In this document: positions 35,405-43,234 of the stretch, piece by piece | How positions within the stretch are numbered: position 1 is the first letter of the stretch | Layout: the number at the start of each line of letters is the position of its first letter | Assembly (NCBI RefSeq): GCF_030249855.1 | Contig: NZ_JANURN010000009.1 | Coordinates: 43,110-107,109, forward strand | DNA length: 64,000 nt | From: Helicobacter_B zhangjianzhongii | Lineage (GTDB): Bacteria; Campylobacterota; Campylobacteria; Campylobacterales; Helicobacteraceae | Direction: 5' to 3' | The notes under the pieces: model-generated | What the model saw: only the letters and a program-made list of their open reading frames with translations | The model's database searches: none | What the model was told of the DNA's origin: nothing | Program-made: the position numbers and the translations under genes

Positions 35405-37633
35405 ATGCAGCTCTATATAGAATCTAGCAAGCCACACAGCGCGCCTATCATCGGGCTTAGTTTTAGCACACTTTGTGAAGATGACATCGCCCTAGTGCTT
35501 GCTATGCGCAATGATGAGCGAGTAGCGCGCTTTATGTATGCTAGCTCCATTAGCCCGCAAGCCCATAGGGAGTTTATCGCCTCACTTGCAGATAATCCTA
35601 GCGCGAAGTATTGGCTCTTTAAATGCGGGGAGATCGTGCTAGGTGTGGGGTCTTTGAGCAGGATTTCTCTAAGCAATGCCCACGCATATCTTGGGATTTA
35701 TACTAATCCATTTTTGTCCAAAGCCCAAAAGCACGCGCTGTGTGAAAATAGCGCGTTTGAGAGTGTGGGGGCGATGATTTTAGCGGCTTTAGAGCAAGCT
35801 GGCAGGGAGCTAGGGCTACATACGATATTTCTTGAAGTGCTGGATTCTAACGCCCACGCTAGGGCATTTTATGAGCGCAATGGCTATGACTTGCAGGGTA
35901 GGCTAAGGGAGTTTGTGCGCGTGGGGAGGGGAGGGGAGGAGGGGGGGTATGGTGATGTGTGTTTATATGGTAAGGTGTTTGGTAAAGGGGATTCGGCTTT
36001 TTCTGGGAGGGATTCGGCTTTGCGCGATAAATCGCCGATTCTGCGGCGAGGGCTTGCTCATTACCGCTTAGGTAAATCCCTTCGCCCCCGCCTTGAAAGC
36101 GGCGATTTCTCATCGCAAATCCTAGAATCCCAGAGCAGCTGTGAGAATTGGGCTTGTGGGCTAGAATCCCAAGGCGGCATTACAAAACAAGCTGACAACA
36201 AAACCACCGCAAGTGAAAAATCCGCCGAAAGTAAAAAAGTGGATTCTAGTGATAACACCTTTTTATCGTCATTGCGAGCCGACTTGTCGGCGTGGCAATC
36301 CACACAAAAATCTACCACCCCCCTAGAATCCACTTTTTCACACAATGCCACACAAACACACAAAGCGGATTCTAAAGAGAAAATGGATTGCCACGCGGAT
36401 TTACAATCCGCTCGCAATGACAGCAAAAAAGCGGATTCTAGGGAAAACGCCCAAAAATTAAACAACTCGCAGGCGGCAAAACAAGCGAAGCGAAGTTTCT
36501 TTAGAAAACAAGCGAAGCGAAGTTTCTTTAGAAAACAAGCGACAGCGGTGCAAGGCGGGAGCACGAAAGCAAGTTTCTTTAGTAAAGCCGAATCCCACAC
36601 CAAAAAGCCAACGCCCTCCCCACCACCACTGCTCATCGCCGAAATCTCTGCTAATCACAACCAAAGCCTACGCCTAGCCAAGCACACCATAAAAGCCGCT
36701 AAAATCGCCGGCGCGGATTTTGTCAAGCTGCAAACCTACACCCCCGAGTGCCTAAGCATCGCTTGTGATAAGCCGCGCTTCCGCATAGATTCTGGCACGC
36801 TGTGGGACGGAGAGAGTCTCTACACTCTTTATCAAAAGGCTCACACGCCCCTAGAGTGGCATAAAGAGCTTTTTAGCTATGCTAGGGGGCTTGGCGTGGG
36901 GATCTTTAGCTCGCCATTTTCTGCCAAAGCTTTGGAGCTGCTAGAGAGCCTAGAGTGTCCAATGTATAAAATCGCGAGCTTTGAGATCACCGATACGCCC
37001 TTTATCAAGCTAGTTGCCAGCACCAAAAAGCCCATCATCATCTCCACAGGCATTGCCACGCACGAAGAGATCCTAGAAGCCTTGCAAGCGTGCTATGAGG
37101 CAGGCAATGATGACATTACGCTCCTGCTTTGCACTAGCTCTTACCCAGCCCCGCTACAATCCGCCCAAATCGCCTCTATGCCAAAGCTCGCACGCTATGG
37201 GGTGAAATATGGGCTAAGTGATCACACGCAAGGGGATTTGTGCGCGATTTTGGCGAGCGCACTTGGGGCTAGTATGATAGAAAAGCACTTTATCATTAGG
37301 CGGTCGCTTGGGGGGATTGATGCGGAGTTTAGTATGGAGGCTAGGGAGTTTCAAGCCTTAGCACGCAAGCTACAAGCCGCCCATCTAGCCCTTGGCAGCG
37401 GCAATTTAGCTAGCAAGCTAGAGTCTAATGCCAGCTCTAGCGGACGGGGCTTTGCCCGCTCGCTTTTTGTGTGTGAAGATGTGCGAAAAGGAGAGCTACT
37501 CACACCTAGCAATATCCGCTCTATCCGCCCAAGCGGCGGACTCTCGCCAAAATTTCTGCCTGAAGTTTTGGGCAAAAGGGCGGCAAGAGATTTGGAGAAG
37601 GGAGAGCCGCTTGAGTGGGGGGATTTTATCTAG
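35405..37633 (+). CDS. pseI: Fusion of PseH-like N-acetyltransferase and pseudaminic acid synthase (PseI) joined by repeat-derived linker
   Basis: 742 residues in three parts. Residues 1-195 form a GNAT domain (LAMRNDERVARFMY, FLEVLDSNAHARAFYERNGY, GRLREFVRVG) resembling PseH, which acetylates the 4-amino sugar intermediate. Residues about 196-405 are low-complexity translated genomic repeats. Residues 406-742 form a NeuB-family synthase with LLIAEISANHNQSLRLA, ADFVKLQTYTPE, SSPFSAKALELLE, YKIASFEITD, KPIIISTGIA, GLSDHT, IEKHFII and a C-terminal antifreeze-like SAF domain (RKGELLTPSNIRSIRP...). The IRSIRPSGGLSPKF tail favours PseI over sialic acid synthase. In Campylobacter and H. pylori the two genes are separate. 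A GGAGGGGGGG run near 35930 marks the domain exit. Confidence 0.83.
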   Translation: MQLYIESSKPHSAPIIGLSFSTLCEDDIALVLAMRNDERVARFMYASSISPQAHREFIASLADNPSAKYWLFKCGEIVLGVGSLSRISLSNAHAYLGIYTNPFLSKAQKHALCENSAFESVGAMILAALEQAGRELGLHTIFLEVLDSNAHARAFYERNGYDLQGRLREFVRVGRGGEEGGYGDVCLYGKVFGKGDSAFSGRDSALRDKSPILRRGLAHYRLGKSLRPRLESGDFSSQILESQSSCENWACGLESQGGITKQADNKTTASEKSAESKKVDSSDNTFLSSLRADLSAWQSTQKSTTPLESTFSHNATQTHKADSKEKMDCHADLQSARNDSKKADSRENAQKLNNSQAAKQAKRSFFRKQAKRSFFRKQATAVQGGSTKASFFSKAESHTKKPTPSPPPLLIAEISANHNQSLRLAKHTIKAAKIAGADFVKLQTYTPECLSIACDKPRFRIDSGTLWDGESLYTLYQKAHTPLEWHKELFSYARGLGVGIFSSPFSAKALELLESLECPMYKIASFEITDTPFIKLVASTKKPIIISTGIATHEEILEALQACYEAGNDDITLLLCTSSYPAPLQSAQIASMPKLARYGVKYGLSDHTQGDLCAILASALGASMIEKHFIIRRSLGGIDAEFSMEAREFQALARKLQAAHLALGSGNLASKLESNASSSGRGFARSLFVCEDVRKGELLTPSNIRSIRPSGGLSPKFLPEVLGKRAARDLEKGEPLEWGDFI
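35990..36600. repeat. Composite repeat block forming the linker of the PseH-PseI fusion
   Basis: Contains a nested palindrome (35990-36125), a segment shared with dapF (36120-36340), two CATTGCGAG hairpins (36267-36303 and 36385-36425) in opposite orientation, and two exact 27-base tandem units at 36478-36531. All are traversed in one open frame. Confidence 0.85.
36478..36531 (+). repeat. Two exact 27-base tandem units in the PseH-PseI linker
   Basis: Unit AAAACAAGCGAAGCGAAGTT plus TCTTTAG, twice, followed by a diverged third start. It encodes the nine-residue repeat KQAKRSFFR. As 27 is a multiple of three, copy-number change would keep the frame. Confidence 0.9.
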
Positions 37634-37924
37634 CCTTGGCGTGGGATTGACCTCTAAGGCTATCCTAGATCCTTTGCCTGTGCGTGTAGATTGTGGTGCT
37701 GCTAGAATCCACTTTTTGAAAACGCGGATTCTAGGGATTCAGCTTGTGGTGCTAGAATCGTGGATTTCATCAGCTCGCTCGCTCGATAGACCTCTAGTCT
37801 TATCTCACTCGCTCGCTTTGAAAAACCACGATTCTAGCACCACAATCTTAGAATCCCAAAACGACAATAAAAAAGTGGATTCTAGGGGGTAGGCGATTCA
37901 GTCTTGGGCGAGCAATTCACGCCA

Positions 37925-37983
37925 TTGAAAAAATTTAGGGCAGTCACTATCGCCAAGATAGCTCCTACCCTAAATTTTTTCAA
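37925..37983. repeat. Covarying hairpin element, copy 1
   Basis: Perfect 16-base outer arms (TTGAAAAAATTTAGGG and complement) enclose AGTCACTATC-GCCA-AGATAGCTCCTA with its own short stem CTATC/GATAG. The loop is homologous to that at 38624-38684, but the arms differ in sequence while staying complementary. Confidence 0.8.
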
Positions 37984-38623
37984 AGCACGCAAAGCCCCAC
38001 CGCAAAACAAGCGACAGCGGTGCAAGGCAAAGCCGCAGCAGGTTTCTTTAGTAACCCTTAGAATCGTGTAAAACAAACAACCTTAAAAAGTGGATTCTAG
38101 CACCACAATGCTTAGAATCGTTTTCCTAGAATCCACTTTTGACTTGCCGCGTTTTTCCGTCATCGCGAGACATTGCGCTAGCAGTGGCGTGGCGATCCAC
38201 TCCCTACACTCCCCACATTAGAATCCGCGTTTTTATCACACACTAGAATCCGCTTTTGTGTTTGTGTGCTTATTGTTTTCAAAAGTGGATTCTAGCAATG
38301 CCCTTTTTGCTAGCGCAAAATATGGATCGCCACGCTTTGCTAGCGCAAAGCTCGCGATGACAAAAAGGCTTTGATGTCAAAAAGTGGATTCTAGGAGTGA
38401 AGCCAAAATTCTCAAAACACCGCAGGCGGCAGGATTTTTAGTGAAAAAGCGGGGTTGTGCAGCCTTTTGCGCGGAGATAAGACTGATGGTCTATCGCACA
38501 AGCAAAAGGCAAACTCCCCGCTTTTTCGCAAAAAGCCAACGCCAAAATAAAAAAGTGGATTCTAGGAGTTGCGATATTTTGTGTCCCAAAGATTCTAAGA
38601 ATTGCGGTATTGCTTTGCTTGTT

Positions 38624-38684
38624 TTGCCCACATTTTAGGGTAGGAGCTACCTTGTCGGTAGTGACTATCCTAAAATGTGGGCAA
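38624..38684. repeat. Covarying hairpin element, copy 2 (inverted)
   Basis: Perfect 16-base arms (TTGCCCACATTTTAGG and complement). On the minus strand the loop reads AGTCACTACC-GACA-AGGTAGCTCCTA, matching copy 1 except for paired changes in the inner stem (CTACC/GGTAG instead of CTATC/GATAG). Confidence 0.8.
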
Positions 38685-38712
38685 TCAGGCAAATGATTAC
38701 CCAAGGCTGAAT

Positions 38713-39933
38713 CTACACAAGGCATAGTTTTTTAAACTGCTGGTAGTATCCCCACCCCTCCACAATATCCGCTCGACTCTGCATAATATGCGCCAGCTCT
38801 CTCTCAAGCGTTGCTTCTAGCTTTTTGGCGACATCTGTATGCTCGCGCAAGAAGTCTAGCACCTGCGCTTCTGTGATCTTGTGCGTGTTGATATACTCCA
38901 CTCTTTTTTGCAGTGCTTCTATAAAGCCTTGCATAAAGGATTCTAGGCGTGGCAGTATGCTTGGGTCTTTATGCAGCAATGCCGCTTGGGTGCTAGGGAT
39001 TGTGATAGCGATATTGGTAAAGGGTGTTTGCTTGATGAAGTCTTGCAAAAGATAGGTAATGCCTCTTTGCCACATTGCGTATTGCTCTAGGGTGATAGAT
39101 ACTTCTAGCACCTGCCCGCTAGCCTCACCGCCTAAGGGGATATGCAGGCTAAAGGGCAGCACGCCATTAAGCTCGCCAAACATCTTTGTAGTCCATATCA
39201 CAGAGTCTTTATCCGGGGCATTGAAGCCAAATTTCTGCGATAGATCTAGCATTGTGGCATAGGCATTTTGGCTAGTGATTTGCTGCATATCGATATAGTG
39301 GGTTTGTGAGAGTGTGTGAGATAGAGCTTCTTGCAAGGAATTTTGGATAAAGATATGTCCGCTAGAGTCCTCCACAATCGTAGCGATACTTGCTAGATGT
39401 GGGCTAGCCTCTCCCCAAGAAATAGGAGCTTGCGTGAAGTCCCCAAAGCCTACTTGCGTGATTTGCTCATAGGGCGTATCTAGGGTAAATACTCCTTCTC
39501 CACCTCGCCCATTTAGGTTCAAAATGCTCTTAATCACGCCGATAGGATCGCGCACCAAGCAAATTGCCGGCGCACTCTTAGCAAATGTAGCAAAAAACTT
39601 GTCTTTATCATCAAATCCGCATTCACTTAGGGCAATGGCATAGCTCTCGCCCCCCCCCCCCCCGATTTTGGCATATTTGGCTTTTAGGAGCATTTGGTAG
39701 AGATTGCTGTATCGCCGCTTGCCTGATTCTTCAAAATGCCAATTAAGCTTCACGCCGCAGTGGTGCAAAAAGCCTAGCATTGCGTTATGCCCTACGCCGT
39801 GGCTTGAAAGGTAGAAAAAGTCATAGCTTTTAGGCAGCTTTGCCCCAAGCTTCCACGCCACAGCACTCCAAATCCTTAGCATAAATCTCACCGATCCTTT
39901 CCCTAGATTAGTCATAAGTGTATAGAGTCGCAT
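38713..39933 (-). CDS. Putative O-methyl phosphoramidate transferase (Cj1421/Cj1422-like, DUF2972-type), phase variable
   Basis: 406 residues, paralogous to the protein at 42029-43234. Shared landmarks are an N-terminal SSHGVGHNAMLGFLHHCG (paralogue: GGHGVGLTAVKYYLAKC) and ICLVRDPIGVIKSILN (paralogue YQILRDPISIVKS). The two proteins also share a C-terminal helical part. I place it as the transferase that moves MeOPN from its nucleotide donor to the glycan because of its position with the kinase, amidotransferase, cytidylyltransferase and methyltransferase genes. C. jejuni Cj1421/Cj1422 are likewise phase-variable transferases of this locus. A run of 14 G on the coding strand (39650-39663) encodes GGGGG near residue 92; the frame is open. 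The RDP motif also recalls sulfotransferases, which is the main alternative. Confidence 0.65.
   Translation of the reverse strand: MRLYTLMTNLGKGSVRFMLRIWSAVAWKLGAKLPKSYDFFYLSSHGVGHNAMLGFLHHCGVKLNWHFEESGKRRYSNLYQMLLKAKYAKIGGGGGESYAIALSECGFDDKDKFFATFAKSAPAICLVRDPIGVIKSILNLNGRGGEGVFTLDTPYEQITQVGFGDFTQAPISWGEASPHLASIATIVEDSSGHIFIQNSLQEALSHTLSQTHYIDMQQITSQNAYATMLDLSQKFGFNAPDKDSVIWTTKMFGELNGVLPFSLHIPLGGEASGQVLEVSITLEQYAMWQRGITYLLQDFIKQTPFTNIAITIPSTQAALLHKDPSILPRLESFMQGFIEALQKRVEYINTHKITEAQVLDFLREHTDVAKKLEATLERELAHIMQSRADIVEGWGYYQQFKKLCLV
39650..39663 (-). repeat. Poly-G contingency tract (14) in putative transferase gene, in frame
   Basis: Coding-strand G14 near codon 92. With 14 G the gene reads through; gain or loss of one or two bases would truncate it early. 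Confidence 0.9.
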
Positions 39934-40003
39934 AAGTTTCCTTTCTTTATAGCAAACTCGCCAACTCTCCCCTTATGCTAGCCCTATCGCTACACTTGCT
40001 CTA

Positions 40004-40834
40004 CTACACTTTTCTAGCACTCCAGCAGCGCGTGGTGTATTTGATATGCAGCTCTTTGGGCAGAGTGGCTCGCATCTTTTGTGTGATGTTTTCAAAGAGC
40101 TCCCTTCCCTCTGTAGAGTCTAGATCCCAATAGGGATTTTTCACGCTTTTCCACGCGTTGATATAGTTTTCTAAACTCTGCTGGAAGTAAAAGTCCTCTT
40201 CTACATACAATATGCTATCAAAGAGATCTTTCCTAGATTCTATGATAGCGCGCTGATCTTCTCGCCTAGTCCCCCTGCTGTAATGTGGGACAAACTCTGT
40301 GATAATCTCTTCTGCGGTGTTTTGGATAGGGTCATTTAAATCCCTGTGATTCCACATACACGAGAAGATTCCCCCCCCCCCCCCGTTTAGCCCACTAGAG
40401 CGCAGAAGTCTATGGGCTTCGCATAAGGCACTTTGCCTATCCATCACATTAAAGCTAGAGCCAAAGGTTACCCAATCAAACTCCCCGCTAGCTAGCGTGC
40501 TATCCACTCCACTAGCCCGCACCCATTCAATCTGCCCCTTTTGCGCCCACTCTTTAGTGCGCTCTATGCCAATCTCTCTCATCGCATCATTTGGCTCAAC
40601 TGCTACCACCTTGCACCCTCTCTCTAAGAGCATAATGCTAAGATTGCCCGTGCCTGCACCTATGTCTGCGACTTTTGGGGCAGAGGTTTGGCTGCTTTGC
40701 TTGACCAAAAAGGCAAGCATATCAATGCTTGATGGCGCGTAGTTGGGGCGGTATTCGTAGAATTTGGCGTGCTTGGTATAGTCCCAAACTTTCTCTACGA
40801 TCTTTTGCTGTGTAGAACCTGTGGAAGTAGTCAT
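40004..40834 (-). CDS. SAM-dependent methyltransferase (Cj1419/Cj1420-like), phase variable
   Basis: Class I methyltransferase, 276 residues from ATG 40834 (AAGGAG at five bases; ATG 40837 is too close). Motif I VADIGAGTGNLSIMLLERG, acidic end of strand 2 VVAVEPNDAMREIG, then WVTFGSSFNVMDR. It is a clear paralogue of the next gene upstream. In C. jejuni two such enzymes supply the O-methyl group of MeOPN. A run of 14 G on the coding strand (40371-40384) lies after LLRSSGLN and the frame is open, so the gene is on in this sequence. It is placed between the other methyltransferase and a transferase gene. Confidence 0.8.
   Translation of the reverse strand: MTTSTGSTQQKIVEKVWDYTKHAKFYEYRPNYAPSSIDMLAFLVKQSSQTSAPKVADIGAGTGNLSIMLLERGCKVVAVEPNDAMREIGIERTKEWAQKGQIEWVRASGVDSTLASGEFDWVTFGSSFNVMDRQSALCEAHRLLRSSGLNGGGGGIFSCMWNHRDLNDPIQNTAEEIITEFVPHYSRGTRREDQRAIIESRKDLFDSILYVEEDFYFQQSLENYINAWKSVKNPYWDLDSTEGRELFENITQKMRATLPKELHIKYTTRCWSARKV
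40371..40384 (-). repeat. Poly-G contingency tract (14) in methyltransferase gene, in frame
   Basis: Coding-strand G14 encoding GGGGG at about codon 153. It occupies the same structural place as the tract in the paralogue at 41264-41277. Confidence 0.9.
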
Positions 40835-40883
40835 CATTTCTCCTTGTGCTTAGTAGGTGCGCAAAGCACAAGAAGCATAGATT

Positions 40884-41669
40884 CTACGCCTTTCTCACGC
40901 TCCACGCACGGATTTTATAAGGGACTTCAATCACGCTAAGATGAGCGATTTTACTCTCTATCATAGCGATGATTTTGCCCCAGCGATCTGCTCCGGCTTG
41001 TGCTTGTATGTCATTGACAGAATGCCAAGCCCCCATATAGCGAGCCTTGTCCATAGTCTCTACATAATCACACTCCATAAAGAAGCAGTCTGTGAAATCT
41101 CCCGTAGAGACTAGGATCTCCTCCCACTTTTTGACATTTTGGCTACCACTGCTCACACGAGCAAGCTCTGGAACAATATGCTTAATCTCCTTTTCAATCT
41201 CATCAAAGAGCGAGCCTTCTATGATATTTCTAGGATTCCAAATGGCTGTGAAGTAGCCATTCGCCCCCCCCCCCCCCGTTTTTAAGACACGGGCAAACTC
41301 TGGGAGAGACTTTGCAGGATCTGTCCAGTGAAATGAGCTAGCCATAATCACCCAATCAGCACTATTAGACTCTAGCCCGGTCTGCTCGCCAGAGCCTTTG
41401 TGCCATTTGATATTTGCTTGATCCCTAGTATGCTCTATGCCCTTTTCTCTCATCGCATCATTTGGCTCTACGGCTCGCACTGATAGCCCCATATCCCCAA
41501 GCAGCGCGGTAAGCTTGCCTGTGCCAGCTCCAACTTCCGCCACTTGCAGAGCCTGCAAGGGCTTATGCTCATCATTGATACAGGCAATAAGCTTTTGCAA
41601 AAGCATAGTGCTATATGCTGGGCGATTGTGATAGTGGGCAGCGACTTGTGTAAAATCTCCTTGCTTCAT
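40884..41669 (-). CDS. SAM-dependent methyltransferase (Cj1419/Cj1420-like), phase variable
   Basis: ATG 41669 is preceded by AAAGGAG and gives 261 residues; an upstream ATG would include sequence past the ribosome site. Motif I VAEVGAGTGKLTALLGDMG, then VRAVEPNDAMREKGIEHT and WVIMASSFHWTDP, all shared with the paralogue downstream. Probable role: O-methylation step of the phosphoramidate modification. A run of 14 G (coding strand, 41264-41277) after ARVLKT encodes GGGG and is in frame. C. jejuni Cj1420 also has a homopolymeric tract (remembered). Confidence 0.8.
   Translation of the reverse strand: MKQGDFTQVAAHYHNRPAYSTMLLQKLIACINDEHKPLQALQVAEVGAGTGKLTALLGDMGLSVRAVEPNDAMREKGIEHTRDQANIKWHKGSGEQTGLESNSADWVIMASSFHWTDPAKSLPEFARVLKTGGGGANGYFTAIWNPRNIIEGSLFDEIEKEIKHIVPELARVSSGSQNVKKWEEILVSTGDFTDCFFMECDYVETMDKARYMGAWHSVNDIQAQAGADRWGKIIAMIESKIAHLSVIEVPYKIRAWSVRKA
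41264..41277 (-). repeat. Poly-G contingency tract (14) in methyltransferase gene, in frame
   Basis: Coding-strand G14 at about codon 131. In-frame state in this sequence. Confidence 0.9.
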
Positions 41670-42028
41670 CAAATCTCCTTTGAAAAGTTTGCCGTGATTG
41701 TAACGGACTTGTGTTGATAGGTTTCTTAACACTCTAGGCTTCTAGCGCGTGGGAAGCACACTAGAATCCACTTTTCTAAAGAAACTGCGCGTTGCTTGCT
41801 TTGCGATTTTTGTTTGTTGGCGGAATTATGTGCAAAAGTGGATTCTAGGTTTTGCGTGTTTTTGTATGGATTGCCACGCAACCGCTATCGCGCTTGCTCG
41901 CAATGACAGAAAAAAGGCTGAAAGTGTAAAAGTGGATTCTAAAGAAAACGCCCAAGACTCCGTCATCGCAAGCTTTGTGCGGTAGCGATTGCGTGGCGAT
42001 CCATATTCTGCGCTAGCAAAAGTCATTG
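41670..42028. repeat. Repeat-filled gap inside the MeOPN-type gene cluster
   Basis: No credible gene. Holds four copies of the dispersed motif (near 41760, 41835, 41930, 42030), a GGATTGCCACGCAACC...GCTCGCAATGAC hairpin (41867-41912), its inverse (41961-42005), and the CTAAAGAAAC element at 41776. It separates the upstream five-gene operon from the downstream methyltransferase pair. Confidence 0.75.
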
Positions 42029-43234
42029 CTAGAATCCACTTTTTTCACTTGCGGTAGTTTTATCTCTCACTCGCGAGCCGATGAGGTTAGCGTGGCGATC
42101 CACACAAGCGCAAAACTTGTGCGTATGTGAAAATTGCTCCCAAATATCTGGGCGATCATTTTTGATAATAGCGCATTCTCTCTCTATCCTTTGGGCTAGA
42201 TATGTGGCTATATCCGGGGCTTGCAGAAGTGCTTCTATAAGCGTGGATTCTGTGAAAGCAAGCTGCTCTGCCCTTGCCAAAAGTGCGCGTGTGGATTCTA
42301 TATAGCTTTGTGCTTTGGCTCTTGCTTGCTCTAGGCTGCTACTTTTAATAGGGGGGGGGGCAGCACACACCAGATACAGCGGGTGGCTCTCGTGTCCTTC
42401 TACGATAATGGATTCTAGCTTGTGGATAGGGTGGGACCACTGCAAGCGTTTAGAGTCTATATGCGCAGAGACATCGATCTCCGCGCTTGAGCCATCTACT
42501 AGCCTTGAGAGAGTGGAGAGTGCGAAAAGCATGCCATCAATAGTAAAAATATAGGGAAAGCACCTTGGGAAAGATGAGCCTTTGACCACGCTTTCTTCAT
42601 CATAGGAGCAGTTGGTATAGCCGAAGCGATCGCAGAAGTTTTGCATAGTGCTTGGCATATTGCTATCATCAATATCGCGCATACTTAGGTAGCTCACATC
42701 ACTTGTGATATGCTCTACAAGCTTGCGCTGGGAGCTAAAGGCTATCATCAAATGCGAGATATTTTTGACAATCTCAAAGGCTAGCGCGTTGGCATCTTTT
42801 TGGGAGTGTATCGTTGATATGGTGTGTAGCATTGTGGCATTGACATTGCTTTTGACAATGCTTATAGGATCGCGCAGGATTTGATACACCGGCACACGCT
42901 TTGTGCAAGTAGCTAGGATCTTGCTCGCACCACTATTTAGCGGGGCTTTATCTAGCACCAGCCCATCAAACTCACGCCAGAAAATAAAAGGGCGGAAATT
43001 CTCATAAGAGAGCACCTCCATAGGCTTTGCTTGACATTTGGCAAGATAGTATTTCACCGCCGTTAGCCCCACGCCGTGCCCTCCTAGCAAGATATATTCA
43101 TATGTGCTTGGGTGGGGGAGGAGATTGGTGAGATTAAAGAGCTTTTGCGCCCCGGGCAAGCGATCGTAGAAATACCCCCATCGCCCCCCTTTCATCACTT
43201 TTATCATATTTTTGGCTCTTTGTAGTAGTCGCAT
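42029..43234 (-). CDS. Putative O-methyl phosphoramidate transferase (Cj1421/Cj1422-like, DUF2972-type)
   Basis: 401 residues, starting at the base after the CysQ-CysC stop, so it belongs to the same operon. It is a paralogue of 38713-39933, with GGHGVGLTAVKYYL near residue 50 and YQILRDPISIVKSNVN near residue 110. Ten C on the coding strand (42351-42360) encode PPP within CAAPPPIKSS; the frame is open. The last residues (SRVRDKTTASEKSGF) come from repeat sequence, so the native C-terminus has been altered or replaced. Role as a phosphoramidate transferase is inferred from locus context; a PAPS sulfotransferase is the alternative, given the CysC-like neighbour. Confidence 0.65.
   Translation of the reverse strand: MRLLQRAKNMIKVMKGGRWGYFYDRLPGAQKLFNLTNLLPHPSTYEYILLGGHGVGLTAVKYYLAKCQAKPMEVLSYENFRPFIFWREFDGLVLDKAPLNSGASKILATCTKRVPVYQILRDPISIVKSNVNATMLHTISTIHSQKDANALAFEIVKNISHLMIAFSSQRKLVEHITSDVSYLSMRDIDDSNMPSTMQNFCDRFGYTNCSYDEESVVKGSSFPRCFPYIFTIDGMLFALSTLSRLVDGSSAEIDVSAHIDSKRLQWSHPIHKLESIIVEGHESHPLYLVCAAPPPIKSSSLEQARAKAQSYIESTRALLARAEQLAFTESTLIEALLQAPDIATYLAQRIERECAIIKNDRPDIWEQFSHTHKFCACVDRHANLIGSRVRDKTTASEKSGF
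42351..42360 (-). repeat. Homopolymer tract (10) in putative transferase gene
   Basis: Ten G on the plus strand, C10 on the coding strand, encoding PPP. The frame is open in this sequence. Confidence 0.85.

Larger units (their letters stand above)
37634..38712. repeat. 1.1-kb non-coding repeat mosaic between pseI fusion and the MeOPN-type locus
   Basis: No credible gene. Contents in order: GTGGATTCTAG-type copies near 37707, 37875, 38088, 38130, 38285, 38385 and 38557; a long nested palindrome (37745-37853); the GGGGGTAGGCGATTCAGTCTTG block (37886); hairpin 37925-37983; a CATCGCGAG hairpin (38155-38202) and its inverse (38315-38362); the nested unit shared with dapF (38422-38540); and hairpin 38624-38684. 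It separates convergent transcription units. Confidence 0.8.

Noticed and set aside
37428..37892. 154-codon plus-strand frame overlapping the end of the pseI fusion
   Set aside because: It is an out-of-frame reading of pseI followed by repeats.
42029..43234. PAPS sulfotransferase assignment for the two RDPI-motif proteins, with CysC as APS kinase
   Set aside because: A sulfation locus would need sulfate adenylyltransferase and would not include the glutamine-kinase-like, GATase and cytidylyltransferase genes; the MeOPN reading explains all neighbours. It is kept as an alternative only.
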